From contig OZ029917.1 in NCBI GenBank assembly GCA_964023275.1, positions 33,446,505 to 33,510,504 on the forward strand: 64,000 nt of DNA, given 5' to 3'. A program made the translations under genes and the position numbers. Source of the stretch: Norana najaformis (Eukaryota; Annelida; Clitellata; Crassiclitellata; Hormogastridae). Positions 45,400-56,029 of this stretch are shown in pieces. Position 1 is the first letter of the stretch. Each line of letters opens with the position of its first letter. The notes beneath the pieces are model-generated. The model saw only the letters and a program-made list of their open reading frames with translations. It had not been told where the DNA came from and did no database searches.

Positions 45400-47613
45400 C
45401 TACTTTGCCTGGGCTACATGAAATGCCACAAAGCAATTTCTTTCTGCGGTCAGACACAGGTAAACACCACATTGCAGACATTGTACTTTACTCCTAGCAA
45501 AGCAGTTAGCATTTCGACATCTCGAGGAGAATTTGTTTTCGGAGCTCAGTTGTGGCCAGTGATGACCAGCGCTTCTACGATAGGTAGACGGAAGTGGGGT
45601 CTGGCGGCGACGCTTCGAAGGAGGTTCATTAGTATTGTCATCACATTCTGACTCATCGATTGGATCGGTTGATGATAGCAGATACTCTGCAATGTCAGTC
45701 CTGAATGCCAGCAGCTGCAAGAGGAAACCAGTCCACATGAAAATAGTTGTGAACACGATTAGTGGATAATTACACAAAACAGTGTAAATTTGTAGCCTCC
45801 AATGAAAAAAACATGAATAGCTAAAACAGTCTCATTATTACTAAAGATAAAATAAACAAAATACAAAAGAAATAAAACCTGCAAAATTTCTTTTGGTTGG
45901 TCTCCAAAGTGCCGTCTGTCATTCCGATACTGAATCCATGCGTTAGTGACTGCCAAATCGAAAAAGTGGAAAACAGTTCTGATCGTCCACTTCTTGGTTC
46001 TTGTTCGAGTTCTGTAGTAGCTAATCATTCGATCACTCATGTCAACTCCACCCATCTTGGTGTTGTACTTCATAATAATGGCAGGGCTCTTGACATTGAT
46101 GTATTTTTTCTCTTTCTTAGACCAACGTCTCACCAGACCTTCCGGGTCAATGCCGGTACTTGTGGATGCCATCAAGATTGGTTTATTGTCCAGCCATTTT
46201 ACTACACACATCTTTTTGTCACTTGACTGTATTACTTCATGTGAGCCTCTAGGTTTTTTCATAAATTCTTTGTCTGAGCTCAATTTCCTGCCAGGAGCAC
46301 TTATTCGGTTCTTCTGTATCGTACCAGTACACAGCAGCTTCTTGCCAAGTAGCTCTGACAGGAGTGGCAAGCTTGTGAAATACCTATCACAGTATATTAC
46401 TGTCCCAGGAATCAAACTGTCTGTTAGTGCTACAACTGCCTTTCCGCCAAGCCCAATTTTCTCGTTTGCACATTTCACCTGTAAGAAGGTATCTTTTCCA
46501 GAATACACACAGAAATCCAGCACCAACCCATCTGGGTTTGCTAAAACAAAGCTCTTGAGACCCACAGGGTTAGGCTTGTTTGGAACGTACTGCTTGAGTG
46601 ATGTTGTTCCAGAGAAAGGAATCATTTGTTCGTCAATGCTTACTTCACTTTCTCTGGGCAGCTTCAGACATGCACTTCTAACCCTCTCCAACACTGGTCT
46701 CACTTTCCACAGTCTATCAGCTTTCTTGGCATCTTCAGTAACCAAGTTATCATCTACAACTTTAAGATTATTTCTTATCTTGAAAAACCTGTCTCGATTC
46801 ATAGCATTAGCAATGCGAGGAACTCTGGTAATACCAGCCCAATACATTCTAATCTGCGGAAAATTCAAACATCCACTCAAAAGAGCAATGCTGAAGAATA
46901 CTTTTATTTCTGCTGAAGTGCAGTTTAGACTTTTTCCAGTTTCTTTTACACTGCGCATGTTAGTGCTCTCAGCAAAAGTGTCGTAAACAGCGTCACTGAA
47001 GTACTGTTCAAAGTAATCAACTTTGGTCCATTCTGATCTTTCCTCCCTGTCATCATCGAGCTCACTTGTCCCGTCCTTCACAGAAACACCTCTGAAATCT
47101 TTACACTTGCTCCATGTTACCTGATTTACACCTACTTGAAATCTTTTCACTTCTTTACTCCCTTTCTTCCTTGTCTGTGCCAGTGGTACATCATCATCAT
47201 CACTGCTGGCACCTTCATCAGACTGCGATGACTCATCAGGCAGTTCGCGTGTCACATCATCTGAAGCTGTTGCATCTTCGTCGTCACTTGCCTCAACGTC
47301 AGATCCTGCATCTATTGCAACCAAAACGGATTCGGCTGCATTCAGACGACCTTGAAAAAATAAATAACAAACAAACATAACATCTGGCAAACAATAGTTA
47401 CTGAAACCTAATGTACATTTAAATGCACAGTCAGATAACACGTTCTCTAGATTACATTGTCTGAATAAATCAAAAACCCAAAGTACATCTATTTGCATGC
47501 AGTATTGCTCAATTATCCGATTTATTTACATAACCGCACCCCAAAAAATTTTTAATCGGCAAATTCTTACCTTTTTTCTTTCCATAAAACTTTTTAATCC
47601 CGATTGCCGCCAT
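45400..47613 (-). CDS. piggyBac transposase 1 (three exons)
   Basis: DDE-type cut-and-paste transposase. I rebuild three minus-strand exons: 47571-47613 (MAAIGIKKFYGKKK, donor AAG|GTAAGAA), 45879-47350 and 45400-45714. They sum to 1830 nt, 609 residues plus stop, all in phase. The N-terminal part is acidic (about 60 residues of Asp/Glu/Ser). The transposase core has the three catalytic Asp residues in SIDEQMIPFSG, YCDRYFTSLPL and GGVDMSDRM. The C-terminal exon has a basic PPSKRRRQ stretch (a likely nuclear localisation signal) and a cysteine-rich zinc-binding end (CRNANC, CLQCGVYLC). No break is seen. An alternative reading ignores exon 1 and starts inside the first intron; the splice model is better supported. 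Confidence 0.93.
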
Positions 47614-47664
47614 GTTTACGACCCTCAACGATAGTCTGTTTCACTGTTTTCGCCTTGAGATATA

Positions 47665-47756
47665 TGCACACCAGGTCTCAACTTAGTAAGTTATGGAACG
47701 TGTTTTACATGATTCAGACCGGTTGTGCATTATAATGCACATTTGGTCTCAGGAGG
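47665..47756. promoter_or_regulatory. right terminal region of piggyBac 1
   Basis: Contains TGCACACCAGGTCTCA at 47665-47680, the perfect palindrome TGTGCATTATAATGCACA at 47724-47741 and the terminal GGTCTCAGGAGG. The block TGCACA-x3-GGTCTC thus occurs twice within 90 bp, as expected for repeated binding sites. Confidence 0.6.
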
Positions 47757-48071
47757 TTAATATAGGTCATTTTCCAACAATTTCCTTTTATTTTTTCTAA
47801 TTTTCAGGCTTTTTGTCATTCGCAAGTTTTGTGTAGTTATTCAACATTATGTTTACAGCAATGAAAGCGGATCTTTGTAAAAGTTTTGATGTTGCATTAC
47901 CACTTTCACAGGTTTTACCTGAATGATTATATAAAATAAAAGCTATTACGGGCCATGGTATATATCTGATTTGTTATGAATAAAAACTCAGTCTCATATT
48001 TTTTGGAAATAAGACAATTAAATACAACCAAAACATTGGAAATAATATCAGTTAGGTACTGGGTCGGCCAT

Positions 48072-48963
48072 TTAAGATGCCTCCTGTTCAAAATTTCAAT
48101 ATATAAGAATTTGTCATCCAGGTATTCACCAAATTCACACTGCAGCTATCTATCGGTACATAGTTCATTCTGACACCATGTACAAGTGAATAATTTACAA
48201 ACTTTGTGCAATACAGCCAGCAATGAAATCTGCAAGTCAAGTCTGTCATCTGCACACCCATCACAACAATCGCTGATGACTTGAGCAAATGCATCAGGTA
48301 TAACTGCTTCTGCAGTATAACTACATCATCAACATCAGACAGAAATTTAATGAAATTAAAACATTATGTCAAACGTCGCAAGGATAACCCATGAGGCAAT
48401 ATCAAAACACTTTTCTGAAGAGAATCGTATGCTTTAGGAGAAAACAGAAACAATCTACAAGCCCAAAGCATCATTTTTGTAAGCTAAGAAAATGATAATG
48501 TTCGTGTCCATTTAAAGGGACTGAATAAAAGTGTTTATGTTTGATAGGTTAAAAGCAAACATACTTGTAGAAGAAAAAAATGAACTCTACAGTGACAGCA
48601 TAAAAAATCAAAACGAATTCAACATATTTAAGCGAACATGGAAGCACTGATAGTGAATGCAAAATGCTTGCAAAATAAGCTACATAAGGTTACATGATTA
48701 AGTGTACAGTCATCATATAAGGTACAGCACACTTCTGTTTATCACTAATGAATATATGGTTAATAAAAGAAATATAGAAACGAATGTGGAGTGACGAAAA
48801 GAAACATCTCCAGTTTGATTGATGCTGTTGACCGAAAAGCCTTCTCAAATGAGAGCTGTTTGCATATTCTTGACAGCTGTTAGGCTTGAGTGGAAAGTCA
48901 TGGTCAACCTGTGTCGTCTTGTTCAGAGCGATACATGAAAAACGAATAACACATAATTGTTAA
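48072..48963. repeat. TTAA-bounded repeat unit, long copy A
   Basis: An 892-bp non-coding unit starting and ending with TTAA. The copy at 51901-52389 shares its first ~75 bp and its last 133 bp without visible change, plus several internal blocks. Copy A is about 400 bp longer because of several separate internal segments. It abuts the left end of piggyBac 2. No terminal inverted repeat was found. Confidence 0.9.
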
Positions 48964-49365
48964 CCTTTACCAATCCAATAAAATTTTTATAACAGCACCT
49001 CCAGATCCAATATAACTGACCGCTTGACCGTCTTCTGACCGTCCAACTTCTCTATTGTTGTCCGAGGTTTAGAACGGAATGGGATTTGAATAATGTGACA
49101 AGTGACACTTGCAGCCTATCTACCGCGTGAATGAGACTTGTATGAAGCTGCCCAGGAGGAGCAATTTAGCTGACGGCTCTCGTGCGATACATGTTTACCG
49201 ATCTATGGGATAATTCACAAGCTACCGTCAGTGACCACTGGGTCACTTTGGTGGCCAATATTGATCATAAAATTTCTATGCCATACCCCGCCCAAATCCA
49301 ATAAAATTTAGGTAATATCGGCCTTTGCATATGTACACAAGCATTTACTTCTTTGCACAATTCAT

Positions 49366-49461
49366 TACATATATATAGTATATATATATATATAGTATGT
49401 GCCTGGCGAAAATGATACAGACAGGAATACATATACAGACAGACAGATAGACAGATAGATA
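49366..49461. repeat. TA-rich and GACA/GATA microsatellite
   Basis: (TA)n with TATAGTATG interruptions, then CAGACAGACAGATAGACAGATAGATAG, inside piggyBac 2 between its left end and the transposase stop. Confidence 0.8.
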
Positions 49462-49570
49462 GTAAGGTTGAGTGATTGAAACCTGGGCCAAGTCGACAGA
49501 CACGACATTCCTTCCCATCATTTTGTGGCTCTGAAAAGAGCCGTTTGTTATGAGCTGTCCAATGCCCATC

Positions 49571-51406
49571 CTACTTCAATTTTGCTTGAGTGTGCCATTT
49601 TTCAAAGCATCCGGCAGGGTGCATGTGTGGTTGACGGGGGCACGTCTTGCACGCGAAGTTGGTGCGTTTGCGGCCCCCAGGTGTCTTCCGATCGCTGCAG
49701 CAAACCACACAATCTCTCATTTTGTTCTCTTGGACAGGGATGTGAAGCTTCCCGTTCAGCCTCTCTATCGTGTTGGCCTTGCTGGGACGCCCACAACGAT
49801 GTACGTGTGCGCGGATGTCACCCACAAGCTGCTCAATCATGTGGCGGCGAAATTTGAGGTGTGTCACCGCTGTGAGTTTCTGCTGCTGCCTGTGGATGTT
49901 GAACAGTATAAAACTGTTCACACAGGCAACCTCCAGCAGCCAGAAGAATGACTTTCGCCACCACTTCACCGACTTGCGGCCGAAATTGTAGCTCGTGCAG
50001 AGGTGATCTGCGCGGTCCACCGCACCCATCTTTGTCGTGTAGTCAATGATGACGACGGGCTTGCTGACTTGAACAGTTCCGGCTCGGCTGTGACGAGTCA
50101 CAATTTGCACGGCTGAGCCGTGAACTGTGCTCAGCATCAAAACCGGACGCTTGTCCTGCCAAGCAATCGCCGTCGCGTTTCCATCACGCTGAAAGGTGAT
50201 GACCTCACCAGCTTTCATCTTCTTCTTTCTTTTTAGTTCGTCCGGCAGACCCTGTCGGTTCCGCATCACCGTTCCCGTCGTCTGGATCTTGAGCTGCAGC
50301 AGCTCCATCGCCAGATGGTAACCAGTGTAGAACCGGTCAGTGAATAGATGGTATCCACTGCCGTTCGACTTTTCCAGCAATTCTCGGCAGAGAGTCAGGA
50401 CGATGCGGGAGGTGAATGGGAGACCTGGCCGATCCAGTTCCTCTGTCGTCCGCTTCCCATAATATGGAACGAACGTACAGATGTAGCCATGCAGACTCTC
50501 CGCCAACACGTAGATTCGCAGGCCCCACTTCGTCGGCTTCTGGGGATTGTACATCTTGAAGGAGACGTGACCCTTGAAGCTTATCGTCGTTTCATCGACG
50601 GCGATGTCGCGCTCGGGAACGTACAATTCTTGACATTTGCCCTTGATGTACGTCAGCACGTGACGTACTTTCTCTGCTCTCGTCTGTCGTGGAGCATCAG
50701 CAGGCACTGGAGGGCTGATGTGCAACATCCAGTGGATCTGAAAGAACCGACGGCGACAGAACACGTCCGTGAAGAACGAAGTGGCATTCAGCCACTCCTT
50801 CGAGAAATAGTCTTGAATGTTTGGCTTTGCGTTCAAAGCCATGTTGAGCACGACGCCAAGGTAGGCCTTCATTTCTTTCAGGTCCACGTCCCTCCAGTCC
50901 CTCCAGATGGAATGTTGAGGGAGCGTTGCCTGATCCAGGCGAAAATGTGCAAAAACGTTCGTCTGCACAACGATTTCCTCCAGCAGGTCATCTGTGCAGA
51001 ACTGCTGGAAGAATCCACATTCGTTTGTTGGGATGCTCGCCCCACTCAGCTGGAATCCAGCGTTCGGAACTGTAAACGGCAGTGGGGCGAAATCTGGTGC
51101 CGTCCCAGTTGCTCGCATCCATTGTCCAGCGTCCGCAGCTTCATCGCTGTCACTGACAGCGACATCTTCATCTGATGATTCGTCTTCACTTGAGATGTTG
51201 ACGTCTCGGATGTCGTCCATGATGATCGTGTCGTCTCCACTGCTTTCCTCCTCATCGGATGTTGTCATTTTGTCGATCATGTCCAAAATATCAGCACTAC
51301 GAAAACGCTTCGTCATCTTTCTCATAAATTCTATAACTAAGATAAGCTCAGTAACGCACCAGAAAGCACTGAACATTGACACAGCTATATATGCAGAATG
51401 CAGCAA
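49571..51406 (-). CDS. piggyBac transposase 2
   Basis: Single uninterrupted frame of 611 codons. The likely start is the ATG at 51316 (MTKRFRSADILDMIDKM), since the 30 residues before it are hydrophobic and unlike the family; that gives 581 residues. An acidic N-terminal region (SEDESSDEDVAVSDSDEA) leads to the DDE core. The catalytic Asp residues are at about 271, 357 and 464 of the long frame, in IAVDETTISFKGH, LFTDRFYTGYHL and KMGAVDRADHL. A C-terminal cysteine-rich domain (DCVVCCSD, CKTCPRQPHMHPAGC) ends the protein. No stop or frameshift, so it could encode an active enzyme. PGBD4-like by general pattern. Confidence 0.93.
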   Translation of the reverse strand: MLHSAYIAVSMFSAFWCVTELILVIEFMRKMTKRFRSADILDMIDKMTTSDEEESSGDDTIIMDDIRDVNISSEDESSDEDVAVSDSDEAADAGQWMRATGTAPDFAPLPFTVPNAGFQLSGASIPTNECGFFQQFCTDDLLEEIVVQTNVFAHFRLDQATLPQHSIWRDWRDVDLKEMKAYLGVVLNMALNAKPNIQDYFSKEWLNATSFFTDVFCRRRFFQIHWMLHISPPVPADAPRQTRAEKVRHVLTYIKGKCQELYVPERDIAVDETTISFKGHVSFKMYNPQKPTKWGLRIYVLAESLHGYICTFVPYYGKRTTEELDRPGLPFTSRIVLTLCRELLEKSNGSGYHLFTDRFYTGYHLAMELLQLKIQTTGTVMRNRQGLPDELKRKKKMKAGEVITFQRDGNATAIAWQDKRPVLMLSTVHGSAVQIVTRHSRAGTVQVSKPVVIIDYTTKMGAVDRADHLCTSYNFGRKSVKWWRKSFFWLLEVACVNSFILFNIHRQQQKLTAVTHLKFRRHMIEQLVGDIRAHVHRCGRPSKANTIERLNGKLHIPVQENKMRDCVVCCSDRKTPGGRKRTNFACKTCPRQPHMHPAGCFEKWHTQAKLK

Positions 51407-51900
51407 GCAGCAGATGGTCTCATAGTGTTTAGCTAATTAGTTGCAAATGAACAGATAAGCTAGCCTTTGAAATGCCAGTATGACTGGTCTATTCAAGACT
51501 TACGGATGGCCCTTTTAGCTAATTAGGACTGAGCTATGTCTACTACCTGTACAAGGCAGCCCATGCAATAACTAATGAGCCGATAGTGTGTCCTTTGAAA
51601 TATAGATACAGGCACTGTTCTATGCAAGACCTATGCAGCAGCCAAGCGGATCGGCTTGGTCAGCTAATTGGAAGTGAATGCTCAGGGTAAACAAATGTCG
51701 CCGACCGACCTCAACAGTCGGTATCTGACATTTGAGATACATTGACGCCAGGAATACTGCCTGTATAGCTTCATCCATGGAAATGGTAATGAAGCAGAAT
51801 AGTTAATAAGGCATCGAAATGCATTGGGCAGTATAGTGGACTGAGGAGCGGAACGACATATTTGAACGGGCCACTATAGTGGCCTAAGGAGTGGAAAAGG

Positions 51901-52389
51901 TTAAGATGCCTCCTGTTCAAAATTTCAATATATAAGAATTTGTCATCCAGGTATTCACCAAATTCACACTGCAGCTATCTTCGGTACAGAGTTCAGACAT
52001 CATGTACAAGTGCAATTCAAGTCTCTCATCTGCACAGCCACAACAATCGCTGATGACTTGAGCAAATGCATCAGGTATAACTGCTTCTGCAGTATAACTA
52101 CATCATCTTGATGTCAAACGTGCAAGGATAACCCATCTTTTCTGAAGAGAGGTGTTTATGTTCGATGCGCACATACTTGTAGAACTCTACAGTGACCTCA
52201 ACATACTTAAGATGATTAAGTTTACATGTTTATCACTAATGAGAAACGTATGTGGAACCGAAAAGCCTTCTCAAATGAGAGCTGTTTGCATATTCTTGAC
52301 AGCTGTTAGGCTTGAGTGGAAAGTCATGGTCAACCTGTGTCGTCTTGTTCAGAGCGATACATGAAAAACGAATAACACATAATTGTTAA
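51901..52389. repeat. TTAA-bounded repeat unit, short copy B
   Basis: A 489-bp copy of the unit at 48072-48963, in direct orientation, on the other side of piggyBac 2. The 3' 133 bp (52257-52389) equal 48831-48963 base for base. Internally it lacks at least five separate stretches of about 10 to 130 bp that copy A has. Confidence 0.9.
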
Positions 52390-52464
52390 TAAACATGGAA
52401 GACAGTTTAATACGTTCTAGCCACAAAATACGGCATTTAGTTGCCAGTTGCAACACTTCGTCTG

Positions 52465-53980
52465 TTAACTAGCTAAAAATCTGCCCATTGGACTGCAGTT
52501 GTAGGCGTACGGATATACGCCTTTGCGTAAAAGTAATTTAAATTGCTCATCGTCGTTGTAATGACGGCGCAGGTGCTTAAAATTTGAATCTCCATCTTTT
52601 GCCAGATTTTTCACCAAAACGTCTAGACTACAGTTTAGAAATTGCAGCGAATCCAAAAAGCGAAGATTGTCAATTTCAAATCCCAAATACTTTACCATAT
52701 TTGTAGCAATAACGAATATCTCGTGTGGCGCTTATTCGCGTGTTGAATGTTTTAATATCAAATGAATATCGTATCCTTTCAAATTATGGAAAACAATGGG
52801 TTTCAGGAAGTTTTTCGATTTTGTGGGTTTTCTAAATTTCAGTTGCAGATTACAGTTTGCACAAACGGCCTCTAAAAAGTTACCCGTCAGATGGCAGTGA
52901 TGTCTGACTTTATTTTCGATATTCAAGTCAGTGTCGCAAGAAGGACATGTTTTACAGGAATTATAAGTTTCCTGTTCCAGTGTCGTTAGGGGCTTCATTT
53001 TCACGTTCAACAATAAAATACTGTTAATTCTCTCTTGTTCGTTCTTTATGTGATTGAAAATGCGTCCATCACGTTATCTCCGCTATACGCAAAAGCTTTC
53101 TCGTTGTTATAGCGTTCAAAACATGAAACCGTCAAGCAGCAAAATCAGCATAAATTACAAATGGCACAGCCATTTGGGTTTGAATGTTGGTAAATTTCAA
53201 AATCCGATTACCCGAAGACGGATATTTAACGGCTTGAAGTCCTTGTCGTCCACACTCCGGGATATGAGCCATTTTGACGTGTTCATATTTAAAACAATGC
53301 AGACAATATGGACATGGAAAAATCTTATGTTTGCGAGAAGTTCTGCCTGTTAAAAGAGCTGAAAGATTGCGAATTACAATATAATGTCGTTTTTTACCTT
53401 TGCTCAGGAGCAACTAATTAACTACGTGCTGCCTATCTCTGTGGGGCGAGGCATACAGCGGTACAAAAGTTTTATCCTCGTCGTTTGCGTATATTACGTT
53501 TACGCTGAATTCTTCATTATTAGTTTCAAACAATGGAATCTGGCTGTTATCTAATGGAAATGTCAGATTATCTAGATCTAATCTTTGTAAAAAGGGATGA
53601 TAATGGCTTACTCGTTGTGGGTTATTTTTGAATAAGTGAGAAACGGCGAGAACGCTATACAGAAAGCAATAATCATCCTTATCGTTTACAATGTTTAAAG
53701 TCGCCTTCTTCTTGGATAACCAAGGAGGTGTGGGTATAAACGACGATCCTCCTCTGGGATCGTACGCTGCTGTGCATAATTGCAGATCGGCTACTCCGTC
53801 GATTCGCCATCCCGAACCCTCTGTAACGAATGAGTCTCTTAGCGTTCCAAACCTGGTATTAGCAGCTGCGAGCTGCTCTGCGATCTGAAAAGAATTTATC
53901 AAGATGGCGTTTTCCGATTTAAAGTACCCAGTGGTGGATGCATCTCCTTCGGGACTCTCGCGCAGGAAATTGACGTCCAT
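52465..53980 (-). pseudogene. family-B DNA polymerase of a Polinton-like element, copy 1
   Basis: Minus-strand frames 53980-53414, 53413-53132, 53013-52732 and 52698-52465 join in order into one decayed protein. First comes the N-terminal region (GSGWRIDGVADLQL, DDYCFLYSVLAVSHLFKNNP), then a Cys/His zinc-binding segment (CPYCLHCF ... HIPEC), then a second one of endonuclease-VII type (CPSCDTDL, HHCHLTGNF, CANCN) with VFHNLKGYDIHLILK, the start of the 3'-5' exonuclease. Last is a piece ending KGVYPYAYNC. This order is typical of protein-primed type-B polymerases of Polinton/Maverick and relatives. The polymerase palm (DTDS motif) is missing. Confidence 0.8.
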
Positions 53981-54042
53981 CGTTATGCACCATTTGATGG
54001 GTCTAAAAAATCAATTACAAGCAGAAATTGTTTGATTAGTAA

Positions 54043-54501
54043 TCAGTCTGTATCGATCCGATGAATGATAATGATGTGTGGGAACGCACGTATTTGATTT
54101 ATGTGAGTATGAAAACAATGATTTCCTAAAGCTGAACCGAAATATCGACCTGAACCGAAATATCGACTAAAGTATACCCAACCCTGATCGCTCGGGCAAT
54201 TTTCCAGAGTCTCTCTAAAAGATTGATCCAAACTTTGCAACATCGGATGAGGATCGATTACGTTCGGGTCGATTGGAATGTCTTGCTTTACGAAGGTGTT
54301 TTGTATTGACGAACTAAGATGTTGCTTCGACTGCTTCCTATCGCATGTCTTGCACCGGTCTTTGCCCGATGCGAAAATGCGAGCTTGTAGTCGACCGTGA
54401 CACTTCGAATGTTCTTTTTGATTCGTACACGTGTCACACATTCCATCACTGGACAGCGACTTTTCCTTGTACGCCGAACAAGTTCTACACTTGTCACCCA
54501 T
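54043..54501 (-). pseudogene. zinc-ribbon-type upstream exon of the polymerase element
   Basis: Minus-strand frame rich in Cys pairs (CRTCSAYK, CDTCTNQK, CKTCDRKQ), just upstream of the polymerase N-terminus and separated by an intron-like gap with TTTTTTAG before 54006. The sequence before its ATG, TTTAAATTTGTTTAGAT, recurs at 59300-59316, so this family has several copies in the window. Part of the repeat ROFGSG-type duplication (YFGSGRYFGS) is visible near its end. Confidence 0.55.
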
Positions 54502-54759
54502 ACCGATATCTAAACAAATTTAAATTATTTATTCGCTTGAATTGCACTCTTATAAATATGCAGTGAGCTATTGGAGAATGTATGTATGCATGTATGCACG
54601 AATGATTATTTGCATCGGGTTGTTAATAAAGCGAAGTAATTGACTCACAAAGATGCCGCAAGCACAATTATCTAATCGATCTAAAGAAGTGCATTTTTAC
54701 GCAATTTTTGATATGATTGTATGCATGATCGTTGGATTTGTACTCTACAATGAAAATTG

Positions 54760-55340
54760 GAATAATTAAGCTGCAATATGGCCAGCTAAAACCAATTATG
54801 GTTGTGCCCTTGGAGATTTCTGAATTTGGTACAAAACGGGACCAACCCTTTTTATAACCCGATAAGGCCCAGTATAAAATTTTGCCCACTTGTCATTAAT
54901 TCCAGTTTTATGCCGAGGGTAAAAATATCACACCCATTGTCCTTCCTGGAACGTAACCGGCCAAACTCTTAGGTCATAGCGGAAAGCTCTCTGCGTGGCA
55001 ACATGCGCAGAGTGCTGTCGTACCTGTGCAAACATTTCCGCATACCATTATACATTTCTGATACAAAATCCACATGGCTAACAACAGATTCATTATTTAG
55101 CTCCAGATCTCCCAAAACTAGGTCGATTGGCAGGGTTGCCTCCCTCCCAGAAAATAGCCAATTCGGAGTGAATCCTGTGCTTTCATGCTCAATTGGAACC
55201 AAGCTTGTTCAAAAGTGGTCTAACCTTGTGCAGTTTGTCATGACCGTTTTGGTTACGCAGTGGATTGAGAGAATTGTCCTCGTATTGAATGGTCTCCATA
55301 ATTTTTTAACTGCTTTGCATTAACATGACTGAGCTGACAG
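54760..55340 (-). pseudogene. Ty3/gypsy-type integrase remnant
   Basis: Minus-strand sequence EHESTGFTPNWLFSGREATL followed by PIDLVLG is the conserved C-terminal integrase core region of Ty3/gypsy polyproteins. Flanking minus-strand pieces fit what precedes and follows it: upstream (55210-55320) a broken helical segment, and downstream (54760-54960) a KWAKFYxGPYRVI-like chromo/SH3-like stretch in broken frames. No LTRs were found; the fragment is dead. Confidence 0.7.
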
Positions 55341-56029
55341 ATGGAACATCCGCAAATAGGTCTGCACTCCAGTAGTTCAGGAAGCTGTGTATGCCCATAA
55401 TTGCACAAAGACCTATCCAAGCTCAAAGGTCCTCAACCGTAATGTCTTTGCAAGTGTTTGTCACTTGCTGATATGCAACTGGTCGTCACTTGCTTCAGCA
55501 TGTTCGGTATTTGGAAATGCATGCCACTATCCCGGGTTCTGCAATCTCATTCTTTTGCTCTGCTTTCATCAACAGCATCATTAGCATCATCCATGGGATC
55601 ATTGACAGCAGCGACCGCAAAATTTACTGTATGTTCAACGTCAACTTCATTATAGTCAACTCATGCTGTACTTCCACTGGAGCTTGGTGAAGACAAACAG
55701 TTGCTGTCCAGCTGCCGCAGCTCATCACATCCGTAGGTAGTTCCCACAGAATCTTTGCAGCTTGTGCAACAGTAAACTCTTCTTTTCTAAAGAACTGGTA
55801 GTCATTTTATCCCCTATTTGCTCATTTCAGTATCCTGCTATGAAATCTAATGTTTGATCTGAAAGTGGTAAAATATACAATCCAGTCAACACAAATAACA
55901 ACCACCTCGCTATGACTAAGAGGTATGCACCTTAGGAAAACATCTCTGAGCATAGATATAACTGTAAATGCACAGAGAAAAGTGGACAAAGTTTCCCATA
56001 GCCCTGTATACAACCCAAAGAAGTGGGGA
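55341..56029. other. no recognisable gene
   Basis: Only short overlapping frames on both strands, no motif. It separates the gypsy remnant from the second polymerase copy and may be more decayed retroelement. Confidence 0.4.

Larger units (their letters stand above)
45197..47756 (-). mobile_element. complete piggyBac element 1
   Basis: A 2560-bp element bounded by TTAA on both sides (45193-45196 and 47757-47760), the fixed target of piggyBac. Terminal inverted repeats: CCTCCTGAGACC at the left, GGTCTCAGGAGG at the right (12 bp, perfect). The transposase gene fills it on the minus strand. Near-identical 18-bp palindromes lie at 45329-45346 and 47724-47741. Intact ends, matching TTAA and an undamaged gene suggest recent mobility. 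Confidence 0.96.
48964..51900 (-). mobile_element. complete piggyBac element 2
   Basis: A 2937-bp element between TTAA at 48960-48963 and TTAA at 51901-51904. Ends: CCTTTACCAATCC at the left and, inverted, CCTTTTCCACTCC at the right (11 of 13 match). The right end continues with the palindromic GGCCACTATAGTGGCC at 51869-51884. It carries one intact transposase gene on the minus strand. It belongs to a different subfamily from element 1; the two proteins share only the core motifs. Confidence 0.92.

Noticed and set aside
46039..46986. 315-codon plus-strand frame
   Set aside because: It is antisense to the core of the piggyBac 1 transposase, which has clear motifs on the other strand.
50348..51175. 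275-codon plus-strand frame
   Set aside because: It is antisense to the piggyBac 2 transposase and shows no domain.
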